Source: Prostheceraeus crozeri
Taxonomy: Eukaryota; Platyhelminthes; Polycladida; Euryleptidae
Length of the DNA stretch: 64,000 nucleotides
NCBI GenBank assembly: GCA_907163375.1
Contig: CAJQUW010012889.1
Span: 1-64,000 of the forward strand
Direction: 5' to 3'
Under the pieces are notes generated by a model. That model ran no database searches. It saw only the letters and a list, made by a program, of their open reading frames with translations, and was not told the DNA's origin. Of this stretch, positions 43,152 through 51,662 are shown piece by piece (within the stretch, counting starts at the first letter, position 1; the number at the start of each line of letters is the position of its first letter). A program made the position numbers and the translations under genes.

Positions 43152-44039
43152 ATGATGTTACCAAATGTTGGTGGAGGTGCATATATCCCGAATAATCGTG
43201 AATTAGAAATAGAGATAGAAAATTATATTATGAAAACTGGAGACGTTTTATCTGGTCCATTGCATCTTTCTATTCTTCCACAACAAAATACAGAGTTAAC
43301 AAATAAACAATATGTTGATACACAAATCAATGATTTAAAGGAAAAATATATAAACGATGTTTTGGTTCCACTGATGAATGAATTAAAGTTGCTAAAACTT
43401 AATGACAAATCATTAAACGAAAAATTATTAAAACTTGATAAAAAGGATAGAGAGCTAGAAGCAGATATAGCAAAACTTTTTAAAAAGATTTCTGAACAAT
43501 CAAAAATTTTAATATTACTTTCTATAAAGTTAAAATCTGCAGTCATTAAAAATAAACATCAGATAAAAATGTTAAAAGAACAATTAGAAGATGAAATAGA
43601 AAAACTTCCTGAAAGAATTAAAAAAAATTTAAAGCAGTTACAAACTACATTCCAAAAAAGTGTTGATGAATTAAGTTCTAAAATTACTCAACAAATGAAA
43701 AAGATGAATAGAATAATAAATGAAGTAAACTCACTTAATCAAAAAGTTGATAAAATGAAAACTCTTAAAATCAATTTAGAAAATGAATTAAAGAAAAATT
43801 TACAAGAAAACTCTAAAGAAAATAAAGAACAGTTAGATGCTGTTAAAAGACAATTAGATGTTCTTAAAATTAAGTTAAATGCTCTTAAAACGGCGTTGAA
43901 GATTAATCAGCAGAAAATGCAAGTTAATAGAAGAGAAATTAAAGTACATCACACGCTGCTTGACGCAATAGATAAAGTGCAACAGTCAATTAATAAAGTT
44001 ATCTCGAAGTTGTTGTCCATTCACAAACGTAAATCTTAA
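43152..44039 (+). CDS. Fibre-like coiled-coil protein of the Polinton
   Basis: 295 codons; the start lies in TTGTTAAAAAATG. The N terminus (MMLPNVGGGAYIPNN) leads to MKTGDVLSGPLHL and then TELTNKQYVDTQINDLKEKY, a collar-type motif (GD..SGPL.L...TNK.YVD) well known at the start of phage tail-fibre and spike domains. Residues ~60-275 are an almost uninterrupted coiled coil rich in Lys, Leu and Asn. The end is short and basic. It suits a trimeric fibre at the vertex, next to capsid genes. No knob domain is evident, so it may be a shaft or tail only. Confidence 0.65.
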   Translation: MMLPNVGGGAYIPNNRELEIEIENYIMKTGDVLSGPLHLSILPQQNTELTNKQYVDTQINDLKEKYINDVLVPLMNELKLLKLNDKSLNEKLLKLDKKDRELEADIAKLFKKISEQSKILILLSIKLKSAVIKNKHQIKMLKEQLEDEIEKLPERIKKNLKQLQTTFQKSVDELSSKITQQMKKMNRIINEVNSLNQKVDKMKTLKINLENELKKNLQENSKENKEQLDAVKRQLDVLKIKLNALKTALKINQQKMQVNRREIKVHHTLLDAIDKVQQSINKVISKLLSIHKRKS

Positions 44040-44040
44040 A

Positions 44041-44140
44041 CGGACCAAAGGTCCTCAGGTTACTAACCAATCGGAGCGAATCTCCTCGAGGCTTTAGCCG
44101 ATCGGACCAAAGGTCCTCAGGTTACTAACCTATCGTAAAT
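44041..44140. repeat. Inter-gene string of short palindromes (unit 1, inverted)
   Basis: GGACC-AAA-GGTCC, GGTTA-C-TAACC, GGAG..CTCC and GGCTTTAGCC-type words follow one another. The block is the reverse complement of the unit repeated at 46,145-46,280, and part of it recurs twice here. Confidence 0.95.
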
Positions 44141-44174
44141 ATTTTTTCCCAAAAGTCAAATTTAATCCTAAAAA

Positions 44175-44726
44175 ATGCCTATAATTTATAAACATAATCT
44201 TAAACATTTTGCTTCAAATCAAAGAATTGCTCATGAACCACGTATGAATCCTGTTTATCATTATGATAATAGAGAAACAATCGGAACAGAAAAGTTCCTA
44301 GGCACCGCAGGTGCCGTTCAAAAAGAAGGGGATGGCATCTTTTCTGGTATTGGAAGTATCGTTAACTTGATAAAAAATAATAAAGATTTGATTACATCTG
44401 CCGCAAAAGGAGCAGCTGCTATAGGTAGTACAGCTAGTGCAATATCAAATGCTGTCAAGTCTCAAAACGAATTAAAACAACTAGAAGCTATTCGTAAACT
44501 TAGGAATGATTCTGAAGAACTAAAAAATTTAAAAAAACTTTCAGAGGAAACAAAAAATAAAATTGCTAACATAGCTGTAGAGGGTGATAGTAAACATAAT
44601 AAAAAAACAGGCGTAGCCATAGAACCTACGGTTCGTTCAATTGAAGAAATAAGAGGTAATGGCGTGAGCAGCAACCTTCGGTCTAACCAGCAAAGCTGTA
44701 GCGGAGCTGGTCTAGCAAAATTCTAA
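44175..44726 (+). CDS. Polinton hydrophobic virion-type protein (pVI/pX-like?)
   Basis: 183 codons with an upstream CCTAAAAAATG box. After a polar start comes GDGIFSGIGSIVNLIKNN, then a small-residue helix (AAKGAAAIGSTASAISNAVK), then a Lys/Glu coiled coil, and a tail ending GAGLAKF. An amphipathic helix with a Gly-rich, protease-like boundary recalls adenoviral membrane-lytic pVI or core pX analogues reported in adintoviruses; that is inference from layout. It lies directly upstream of the major capsid gene. Four short hairpins are in frame (GGCACC-GCA-GGTGCC at 44,301; GAACC-TAC-GGTTC at 44,622; others). Confidence 0.6.
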   Translation: MPIIYKHNLKHFASNQRIAHEPRMNPVYHYDNRETIGTEKFLGTAGAVQKEGDGIFSGIGSIVNLIKNNKDLITSAAKGAAAIGSTASAISNAVKSQNELKQLEAIRKLRNDSEELKNLKKLSEETKNKIANIAVEGDSKHNKKTGVAIEPTVRSIEEIRGNGVSSNLRSNQQSCSGAGLAKF

Positions 44727-44819
44727 AATTATATTTAGTAAAATTCTAAAATTATATTTTAGTAAAAATTTTTTTTCTGTTTGTGAGAAAAACAAAAAGT
44801 CAAATTATTTTTTATAAAA

Positions 44820-46154
44820 ATGTCTTCGCTTATCGAAAATAAATTTAGATTAGATGATCCTCCGTTCACCAGTTACAATCAAAAAAAGAATGACTATATA
44901 AGAATTGCTATGAATCCCGGATCTTCCAGTAGAGTAAACACTGGAGGAGATTTAATCTTTGAAGTTGATAATCAGCAGAGTTATTTATATTTACCTGATT
45001 CATTTTTACACTGTGAATATTCTTTATATAGTGATGCTAATTTTACAACACCATTACCAGATACCGATAATATTACACTAGAGAATAATTTCTTTCCAAG
45101 ATTATTTACACAAATGCGTTTAGATGTTGCAACTCAAAATATAGAAACAATAAGTGATTCTCCAGGTGTAATTGATACAATGCTTAGATTTATAACAATT
45201 GGTGAAAATAATAAAAAGTATGAAATCGAAGGTTGGTTTCCTGATACTAATGATGGTATAATTGTTGATGATTTAACTCACGCTGGAACAGATGCAGCAG
45301 GAATTGCGAAAGATGTAGAAAATATTGCAAAACATTTAAATAAAACAAATAATGAAGCATATAAAGAAAGACGTGAATTTAACAAGAAAAGTAAACAGAC
45401 AGTTAATTGGTCATTGTCTCCATTATTCGGATATTTAGATTATGATAAAATATCATATCAATTAAAATTTAAATTAATAATTCATCGTACAGCAAATAAT
45501 GAATTAATCTTTTTTGGTAAGACTGGGAAAAAAGCATATTTAAAAATTGATAGACTTGAATGGTGGATTAAGCATATTACTCCTAGTTTAGAGGTTGAAA
45601 CAGCTATTGCAAAAAGATTAAATACTAACAAACCAATTCCAGTAAATTTTCTAAAGCGTACTGCTAGTTCAGTAACTTTTTCCGAACAAAGATTTAACTG
45701 GCATTTTACTAGAACTGCGAATACCCCAAGATATTTATTACTAACATTTCAAAGAAATAATTCTCCAAGTTTTGATAAGAACAATAATATTTTTCATATT
45801 AATACAATTCGAAGTTTACAAGTTTCATTAAATCAAACTCGATATCCAATTGATCCATTAAGATTCGATGATACCAATAATCAATTTATGGAAGGATATG
45901 ATTCTTATCGAAATCTTTGTATAGAATTTGGAGTTGAACCACAATTAACTCCTGGAGATTGGAGACATTTATATCCAATTTTCTGTTTCGATTTAAGTGC
46001 GCAATCTGAAGATATTATTAAAAATGGTTGTGATGTAACAATTAATATTGAAAAAAAAGATTCCACAACTTCATTGATGGCTTATGGTTTATTGCTTGAA
46101 GATACAAAATATTCTATTGAAGTTCTTAATGGGAAGATGACTAGGATAGGCTAA
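44820..46154 (+). CDS. Polinton major capsid protein (double jelly roll)
   Basis: 444 codons, starting in TTTATAAAAATG. The N terminus MSSLIENKFRLDDPPFTSYN is followed by RVNTGGDLIFEVDNQQSYLY and YLPDSFLHCEYSLY, then WSLSPLFGYLDYDKISYQLK and KLIIHRTANNELIFFGKTG, then LEWWIKHITPSLE. The C-terminal half has TPRYLLLTFQRNN, LNQTRYPIDPLRFDD and CFDLSAQSEDIIKNGCDVTI. Size, beta-rich character and position fit the Polinton hexon-type capsid protein. The frame is whole. It is set between two copies (in opposite orientation) of the 60-bp hairpin string. Jelly-roll assignment is by family memory and is best confirmed by structure prediction. Confidence 0.8.
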   Translation: MSSLIENKFRLDDPPFTSYNQKKNDYIRIAMNPGSSSRVNTGGDLIFEVDNQQSYLYLPDSFLHCEYSLYSDANFTTPLPDTDNITLENNFFPRLFTQMRLDVATQNIETISDSPGVIDTMLRFITIGENNKKYEIEGWFPDTNDGIIVDDLTHAGTDAAGIAKDVENIAKHLNKTNNEAYKERREFNKKSKQTVNWSLSPLFGYLDYDKISYQLKFKLIIHRTANNELIFFGKTGKKAYLKIDRLEWWIKHITPSLEVETAIAKRLNTNKPIPVNFLKRTASSVTFSEQRFNWHFTRTANTPRYLLLTFQRNNSPSFDKNNNIFHINTIRSLQVSLNQTRYPIDPLRFDDTNNQFMEGYDSYRNLCIEFGVEPQLTPGDWRHLYPIFCFDLSAQSEDIIKNGCDVTINIEKKDSTTSLMAYGLLLEDTKYSIEVLNGKMTRIG

Positions 46155-46285
46155 AGCCAGAGGAGCTTCGCTCCGATCGGTTAGTAACCTGAGGACCTTT
46201 GGTCCGATAGGCTAAAGCCAGAGGAGCTTCGCTCCGATCGGTTAGTAACCTGAGGACCTTTGGTCCGATAGGCTAAAGCCCAAGA
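46145..46285. repeat. Inter-gene string of short palindromes (unit 2, two tandem copies)
   Basis: Two ~60-bp tandem units each hold GGCTAAAGCC, GGAGC-TTC-GCTCC, GGTTA-G-TAACC and GGACC-TTT-GGTCC. The first overlaps the end of the major capsid gene. The inverse unit is at 44,041. Confidence 0.97.
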
Positions 46286-46299
46286 CTTCGTCGTTTAAT

Positions 46300-46460
46300 T
46301 AATTTAATTTTTTTGATAACTTAAAATTTTGATAACTAGAATAGATTAAAATTTTTTTGGTAACTTAAAATTTTTTCATAACTAGAATAGATTAAAAATT
46401 CTTAACTTAAAATTCTTAACTTAAAATTCTTAACTTAAAATTTTCGTAACTTAAAATTTT
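46300..46460. repeat. AT-rich tandem repeat upstream of the second hydrophobic gene
   Basis: TAACTTAAAATT-type words repeat about ten times, with GATAACTAGAATAGATTAAAA copies among them, ending at the TTTATTAAAAATG start box. Confidence 0.85.
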
Positions 46461-46470
46461 TTTATTAAAA

Positions 46471-46956
46471 ATGTCGCAAGCGAAAAGTAATATTAATAAT
46501 AAAACTGTTGAATTAAAATTACGTAATATTGTTGACAAAAATACCCCTAAAACTATTACTATTAATAAAAAAAAGTATTACATAAGTAAACCAATGATAG
46601 AGAATATTCAATTACAAGAAGAAAAGAATGGCGGGATTCTCCCATTAATTCCACTAATAATAGGTGGCATAGCAGCAGCAGGAAGTGTTGCAGGTGGGAC
46701 AGCTGGTATTGTCCAAGCAGTAAATAAAAATAAATCAGAGAAGGCAGCATTAGAAGAACAAAAACGTCATAATAGGGAGTTAGAGAAAGTTGCTAGGGGA
46801 GAAGGAATAGTAGATAATTTTATTAGTAAATTAAAATTAGTTGATGAAGGAAAACGAGTTCTTAAAAATATTCTCCACAATGTTGATGATTTAATTGAAA
46901 TTAAAGAAACTAAAGATGGTTCTGGAATATATCTAAGTCCTAGTATGATAAGGTAA
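46471..46956 (+). CDS. Second Polinton hydrophobic virion-type protein
   Basis: 161 codons. A basic N-terminal part (KKKYYISKPM) precedes a hydrophobic glycine-rich segment GGILPLIPLIIGGIAAAGSV and AGGTAGIVQAVNK, then a coiled coil, and a tail GSGIYLSPSMIR. This order (Gly-rich hydrophobic helix, Lys-rich helix, short Gly-Tyr-Leu end) is one I associate with adenovirus-type small core or membrane-active proteins of adintoviruses. It lies between the capsid gene and the PLA2-integrase gene, on the same strand. The function is inferred only. Confidence 0.6.
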   Translation: MSQAKSNINNKTVELKLRNIVDKNTPKTITINKKKYYISKPMIENIQLQEEKNGGILPLIPLIIGGIAAAGSVAGGTAGIVQAVNKNKSEKAALEEQKRHNRELEKVARGEGIVDNFISKLKLVDEGKRVLKNILHNVDDLIEIKETKDGSGIYLSPSMIR

Positions 46957-47032
46957 TAACCTCAAGACCTTTGGTTCTTTTCGGTAAAACATTTATTTTA
47001 TTTTATCTTTTAAATTTTTTTTATCTTTTAAA

Positions 47033-48409
47033 ATGAATTCTAAAAATTCCGAAAATTTAATTAAATTAAAAATTTCTAATTTAGATTTATTGAATTATCT
47101 ATTAAACAAAAATAAAAATTCAAATTGTCAGCATATTGGAGGTGACAAGAACAAAGTTCCACACCACTTCGGTGGTGATATACAAAAAACATTAGAAAAC
47201 TTTCCTGGATTTATTTGGAGTAAATATTCGAAAGAAAAACATCTTCCTGGTCATTCATATACCGGTCCAGGAACTCGATTAGATATAAGACTAGATGAGA
47301 ATAATAATCCGAAACCAGGTGAAGAACCAATAAATAGAGTAGATGCCGCCGCTTACAGGCATGATTTAGCTTATCGAAATCATGATCTAAGTTCTCGACA
47401 TGCAGCTGACAAGAAGATGATTCAAGAATTAGATAGTATTCAAAATCCTACATTTAGAGAAAAGATTGAAAGAATGTTTGTTAAGAAAGCTTTACAAGCT
47501 AAAATATTATTCGGCCAGGGTTTAAATGAAACGACAGCTAAGCTGTCTGAGAGCAACGCTCGAACTAATAACTCTGAGAGCAACGCTCGAACTAATAACT
47601 CTGAGAGCAACGCTCGAACTTATGCGTCCGAAATTCACAAGGAATATAGAAAGCCGAAATATCTATTGAAAGTAAAAGTATTTAATAAAGATGATATTTG
47701 GAGTGCTGATCTTATTCATATGCCGAATGAAAGGGACTACAAATACGCATTGACCGTTATAGATTTATATACACGATACGCTTGGGTAAAGCCTTTAAAA
47801 AATAAAAGTGGTCTATCAGTTAAATATGCGTTTGAAGAAATCTTTAAAAAAAGTAATAGAAAGCCAAAAAAATTGTTTGTTGATAAAGGGTCGGAATTTT
47901 ATAACCGAAACGTTCAGCCACTATTTGAAACTGTTTATTCCACTGAAAATGCAGGGAAGGCCGTAGTGATAGAAAGATTCAATCGGACGTTAAAAAATAA
48001 ATTATTCAAGAAATTTACTGAGCAAAAAAATCAGAAATGGTTGAAGATATTACCAGGAATTGTGGAAGAGTACAATAATAAAGTTCATTCTGGTATTGAA
48101 GAAACTCCAAAGAATGCTTCTGACGACCCTGATCTAGTACGAAAGAAAATATTCGAGAATAATAATTTGAATGAGAGTAATCCGAATTTGCAGAAACTTA
48201 AGCCAAAATTTAAAATTGGAGATAGAGTTAGGATATTTAAATATAAGAATAAATTTGAAAAAGGCTTTGTTGGCTATTGGACTAAAGAAATATTTGAAGT
48301 TTGCAAAATAAATCAAAGTTATCCGATTACTTATGAAATTAAAGATTTAGATGATGAAGATATCAGAGGCCGATTTTATCAAAATGAATTACAGAAAACA
48401 GAGCTTTAA
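47033..48409 (+). CDS. PLA2-like domain fused to retroviral-type integrase
   Basis: 458 codons in one open frame from an ATG in TCTTTTAAAATG. Residues ~60-130 form a parvovirus-type phospholipase A2 domain: HSYTGPGTRLDIRLDENN holds the calcium-loop YTGPG and AAYRHDLAYRNHD holds the catalytic HD pair. A linker has three in-frame repeats (SESNARTNN, each with the hairpin GAGC-AAC-GCTC). From ~200 the integrase core follows: IWSADLIHMP (first Asp), KLFVDKGSEFYN (second Asp), VIERFNRTLKNK (Glu). The C-terminal SH3-like part is FKIGDRVRIFKYKNKF to FYQNELQK. The usual integrase N-terminal zinc finger is not seen. PLA2 would aid membrane escape; integrase would join the element to host DNA at 6-bp staggered cuts. 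Confidence 0.9.
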   Translation: MNSKNSENLIKLKISNLDLLNYLLNKNKNSNCQHIGGDKNKVPHHFGGDIQKTLENFPGFIWSKYSKEKHLPGHSYTGPGTRLDIRLDENNNPKPGEEPINRVDAAAYRHDLAYRNHDLSSRHAADKKMIQELDSIQNPTFREKIERMFVKKALQAKILFGQGLNETTAKLSESNARTNNSESNARTNNSESNARTYASEIHKEYRKPKYLLKVKVFNKDDIWSADLIHMPNERDYKYALTVIDLYTRYAWVKPLKNKSGLSVKYAFEEIFKKSNRKPKKLFVDKGSEFYNRNVQPLFETVYSTENAGKAVVIERFNRTLKNKLFKKFTEQKNQKWLKILPGIVEEYNNKVHSGIEETPKNASDDPDLVRKKIFENNNLNESNPNLQKLKPKFKIGDRVRIFKYKNKFEKGFVGYWTKEIFEVCKINQSYPITYEIKDLDDEDIRGRFYQNELQKTEL

Positions 48410-48439
48410 CCTCTAGGTGGCGCTTTAGTTAGCTTCGCT

Positions 48440-48932
48440 TGAGTTATAGATTGTTTAACTCTAACATAATATCTAGAAATGATACTCCTTTTTGTAATTT
48501 GTACAAAACGTATAAACATAATTGCCCACAATAAGTTGTTCCCGGTTTTTGAATTTAAAATGTATTATAAATTCCATTGCCAAGTAATTCTTTTACTTCA
48601 TTTGTAGGGGGCAAACCGTATGAGTCGAACCAATAGTTCTCAGCCTCCGGGCGGTCAAAATAATAGTTCTGCTGATAATTTGTAACGCCTGCTGACCAAT
48701 GTACACCTTTTTCATTTGACGTATGAAGATTTGTTATGAAATTTACAGTTATTGATGGAACTTTGTTCCGTGAACTGAAGGTTCCTGTTGGCCTATTTTT
48801 TAGGAATTGTAATTCATCCCTCATCAATATGTGAAAATTCTTTATTCCTAATTCATTTGCGATTTTCTTTAGGTCGAAATTCGTTGTTGTCTGTGTTCCA
48901 TATAATTTCAAAAACTCATTTATGTTGCTCAT
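48440..48932 (-). pseudogene. Adenain-like cysteine protease region
   Basis: The minus-strand region starts with MSNINEFLKLYGTQTTTNFD and shows the motifs KGVHWSAGVTN (catalytic His) and YWFDSYGLPPTNEVKEL (catalytic acidic residue with the family DSYG). A Cys-Gly-Gln (CGQ) triplet, the expected nucleophile context, is also visible in the region. The gene is broken, with about one break. Its role would be maturation of capsid and core proteins, and the Gly-rich boundaries in the two hydrophobic proteins would suit it as substrates. It is transcribed against the neighbouring integrase gene. Confidence 0.75.
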
Positions 48933-48965
48933 TTTATAATAAAAAAATTTCTTAAGGGACCCCTA

Positions 48966-49268
48966 GAAGTCAGAAGGAGGGGGGGGTATTGATTTAAAAC
49001 TGTTCTCTAATGATGTCTTTCCTTACTACTTAGTCAGAAGGGGGTATTGATTTAAAACATTTTTATAATGATGACTTTCCTTACTACTGGGGGGGGGTAT
49101 TGATTTAAAACTGGTCTCTAATGATGTCTTTCTTTACTACTTAGTCAGAAGGGAGGGGGTATTGATTTAAAACTGTTCCACAATGATGACTTTCCTTGCT
49201 ACTTAGTCAGAAGGGAGGGGGTATTGATTTAAAACTGTTCTCTAATGATGTCTTTCTTTACTACTTAT
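48966..49268. repeat. ~60-bp G-rich tandem repeat, ~5 copies
   Basis: Units hold TAGTCAGAAGGGGGTATTGA, then TTTAAAACTG, a variable part, and TTTCCTTACTACTTAG. Runs of up to ten G's vary between copies. The array lies upstream of the protease gene on the minus strand and inside the Polinton. Confidence 0.9.
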
Positions 49269-49659
49269 TCGATTTTGAAATGATTTAATTTAATCTAAAT
49301 TAAAACGTTACATTGTTCCATTTTATTCTTATGAACTCTTGTTAAGAGAATATTGATTGTTTTATCTGTATTAAGACATTAGCAACATCTGTTACCAAAT
49401 TTCTCAACATGAACAGCTGCTAGCAGTTTAAGCTATTCAGTATGAGAGAATTCTTTGTGACCCGCATAACTCAACTTTTCACTTGAACAGCTGCTGCCAT
49501 TATTCCACGTATTACTGCGTGCATTCATGCTGCGAGCGTTCTACGAGACTGTGACTGCTTACGAATCATCTGTGACCTTTATCTATTTTGGTCAATTTCA
49601 TCAGCGACTTTCAACAATTTTATTTTTTATCATAATTAATTCACTACGTTTTAACGAAA
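49269..49659. other. No gene recognised (Polinton interior)
   Basis: No coding motif. Composition is closer to host DNA than to the rest of the element. Confidence 0.4.
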
Positions 49660-50064
49660 ATGGCACGTTCAAGCATCGCCTTTGCCGATTTGAAAAGAAA
49701 AATTTCAGACACTATTGTGAACGAAGATCAACGGAAGAAGTGTATTGAGATGCTAACAGAATTTCAGGAGAAATATCTTAAACCAAGGGAAGAAGAAGAC
49801 ATCCACGCATCAAAAACATTCAGAGAATTTTTAGTGATAAATCGATTTGAAGACACATTGCAAGATAACGCCATCAATATCAGTTCAAACGATAATTTTG
49901 AAGAAGAAATTCAAAGAGACATCTTGGCATCAGAGCTAACTAATTATTTAGCACATTTAAGAAGAGAAGAAGACATTTCGGTGAACAATACTGTGAAGTT
50001 ATCGTTGTTAAAAGGAAGAGCTTTGACTGCAATCCGGGAAGTGGCCATGTTTGTAAACAATTAG
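49660..50064 (+). CDS. Orphan ORF near the Polinton right end
   Basis: 134 codons from the ATG at 49,660 (MARSSIAFADLKRKISDTIV). The product is charged and helical (EEDIHASKTFREFLVINRFE), with no signal, membrane segment or motif I know. Its GC content and codon use are more host-like than those of the other Polinton genes, so it may be a captured gene or an insertion. A second open stretch (about 50,065-50,248, another frame, LRKFYKLYLRFPFIKNSTES) lies downstream and may be a second exon or unrelated. Confidence 0.4.
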   Translation: MARSSIAFADLKRKISDTIVNEDQRKKCIEMLTEFQEKYLKPREEEDIHASKTFREFLVINRFEDTLQDNAINISSNDNFEEEIQRDILASELTNYLAHLRREEDISVNNTVKLSLLKGRALTAIREVAMFVNN

Positions 50065-50279
50065 GTTATTCGAGAGGCTATAGCATCTTTTTAAGAAAAT
50101 TTTATAAACTATATTTACGATTTCCGTTTATTAAGAACTCGACGGAATCTATATCATTTTTCAAAAGGAACTTCGCTATTATTGACTCGTATCTTCGCCA
50201 TGGGAGACACCGCCCAACCCTTGATCAAATTTTAAACTCAATCAATTGAAACGGTAAGCTACTCCCAATAGATAATAGT

Positions 50280-50990
50280 ACTATGACCCTTCCCTTATTT
50301 CAATTTACGAGAAACAATTGTATCATGTCATAACACATTTTCTAGTCAACATATTTTATTCGTTGTAAACGATGCTACTTGTCCTCATTGGTTTTATAGT
50401 TCTATGAGCCTTACTTTATTTTACTCATACAGAAACAATTGTATCATGTCATAACACATTTTCTAGTCAACATATTTTATTCGTTGTAAACCATGCTACT
50501 TGTCCTCATTGGTTTTATAGTTCTATGAGCCTTACTTTATTTTACTCATACAGAAACAATTGTATCATGTCATAACACATTTTCTAGTCAACATATTTTA
50601 TTCGTTGTAAACCATGCTACTTGTCCTCATTGGTTTTATAGTTCTATGAGCCTTACTTTATTTTACTCATACAGAAACAATTGTATCATGTCATAACACA
50701 TTTTCTAGTCAACATATTTTATTCGTTGTAAACCATGCTACTTGTCCTCATTGGTTTTATAGTTCTATGAGCCTTACTTTATTTTACTCATACAGAAACA
50801 ATTGTATCATGTCATAACACATTTTCTAGTCAACATATTTTATTCGTTGTAAACCATGCTACTTGTCCTCATTGGTTTTATAGTTCTATGAGCCTTACTT
50901 TATTTTACTCATACAGAAACAATTGTATCATGTCATAACACATTTTCTAGTCAACATATTTTATTCGTTGTAAACGATGCTACTTGTACA
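50280..50990. repeat. 121-bp tandem repeat, ~6 copies
   Basis: TCTATGAGCCTTACTTTATT recurs at 50,401, 50,522, 50,643, 50,764 and 50,885, a period of 121 bases; a diverged first copy begins at about 50,280. Inner copies are identical by eye, so the array is young. It lies just inside the right terminal repeat. Confidence 0.97.
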
Positions 50991-51054
50991 TAGTACTTGT
51001 CTGTGATGTGAATAAAATATTTCAAAGATGGAAATGTGTTTTCATTTTGTATCG

Positions 51055-51662
51055 AGTTAAAGCAGTAGCAACTACTGGAATTGTAAGAACGCCAGATGAA
51101 ATGACAATTGTTAAAGCATTAGACCATCTCTTTCTTAATTTTTTATAATGCTCTAATCTTAATAATAATTGAGATTCCTTATCTTTCATATACCTAACTC
51201 TATCTTTGTGTTTTTCTTTATTCATTTTTTCAATGTTAATCTTTTCAATGTCCATTAAAGTAGAACTACGTTCATATGATAACGAAGGATATATTCTTGA
51301 GGTTCCTTCCACTTTTGTTTCATCCACTTTTGTTTCTTCCATTTTTAAATGAATATTTTCAATAAATATTTTGAATAAATATTTTGAATACAATCTTCTG
51401 GTATATTGAGACTACGTGATATTTTGAGACAACTTAAATTTTCGTCTGCCTAAATTTTCAAAATTCTTAGACCACGTGATATTTTGAGACAACTTAAATT
51501 TTCGCCCTTCGGCCACGTGAAATTTGAAATCTACCTAAATTTTTGAAATTTTGATTTTTTTGAAAATTTTGAAAAACCCCCGCAAAAGTGTGACATCCGG
51601 CGCAAGCGAAGCGAAGCAAAGCGAAGCGAAGCGTCGCGCCGGATGTCACACTATAAACTACT
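51055..51662 (-). repeat. Polinton right terminal inverted repeat
   Basis: The reverse complement starts AGTAGTTTATAG and matches the left arm through the 5' part of the membrane-protein gene (51,393 downwards). A shortened open copy of that gene runs into the inner boundary. The hairpin at 51,588-51,651 is identical to the left one. Confidence 0.9.

Larger units (their letters stand above)
33677..51662 (+). mobile_element. Polinton/Maverick (adintovirus-like) element, 17,986 bp
   Basis: Terminal inverted repeats of roughly 0.6 kb start AGTAGTTTATAG at both ends, with a perfect TAACTG duplication outside. Inside are the hallmark genes: packaging ATPase, protein-primed PolB, retroviral-type integrase, adenain-like protease and probable capsid proteins. 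The length is normal for the class (15-20 kb). The arms are nearly identical and most genes are open, so the insertion is young. I count about three or four breaks in total. Gene order from the left: membrane protein, conserved unknown, minor capsid, ATPase, small unknown, PolB, (minus) possible clamp, fibre-like, hydrophobic protein, major capsid, second hydrophobic protein, PLA2-integrase, (minus) protease. Short GC hairpins are scattered throughout. Confidence 0.95.

Noticed and set aside
50280-50990. Regularly spaced repeats resembling a CRISPR array
   Set aside because: The whole 121-bp unit is repeated with no unique spacers; it is a simple tandem array in a eukaryote.
33677-51662. Contaminating free virus or bacterial sequence
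   Set aside because: The identical 6-bp duplications and matching host flanks show an integrated element.
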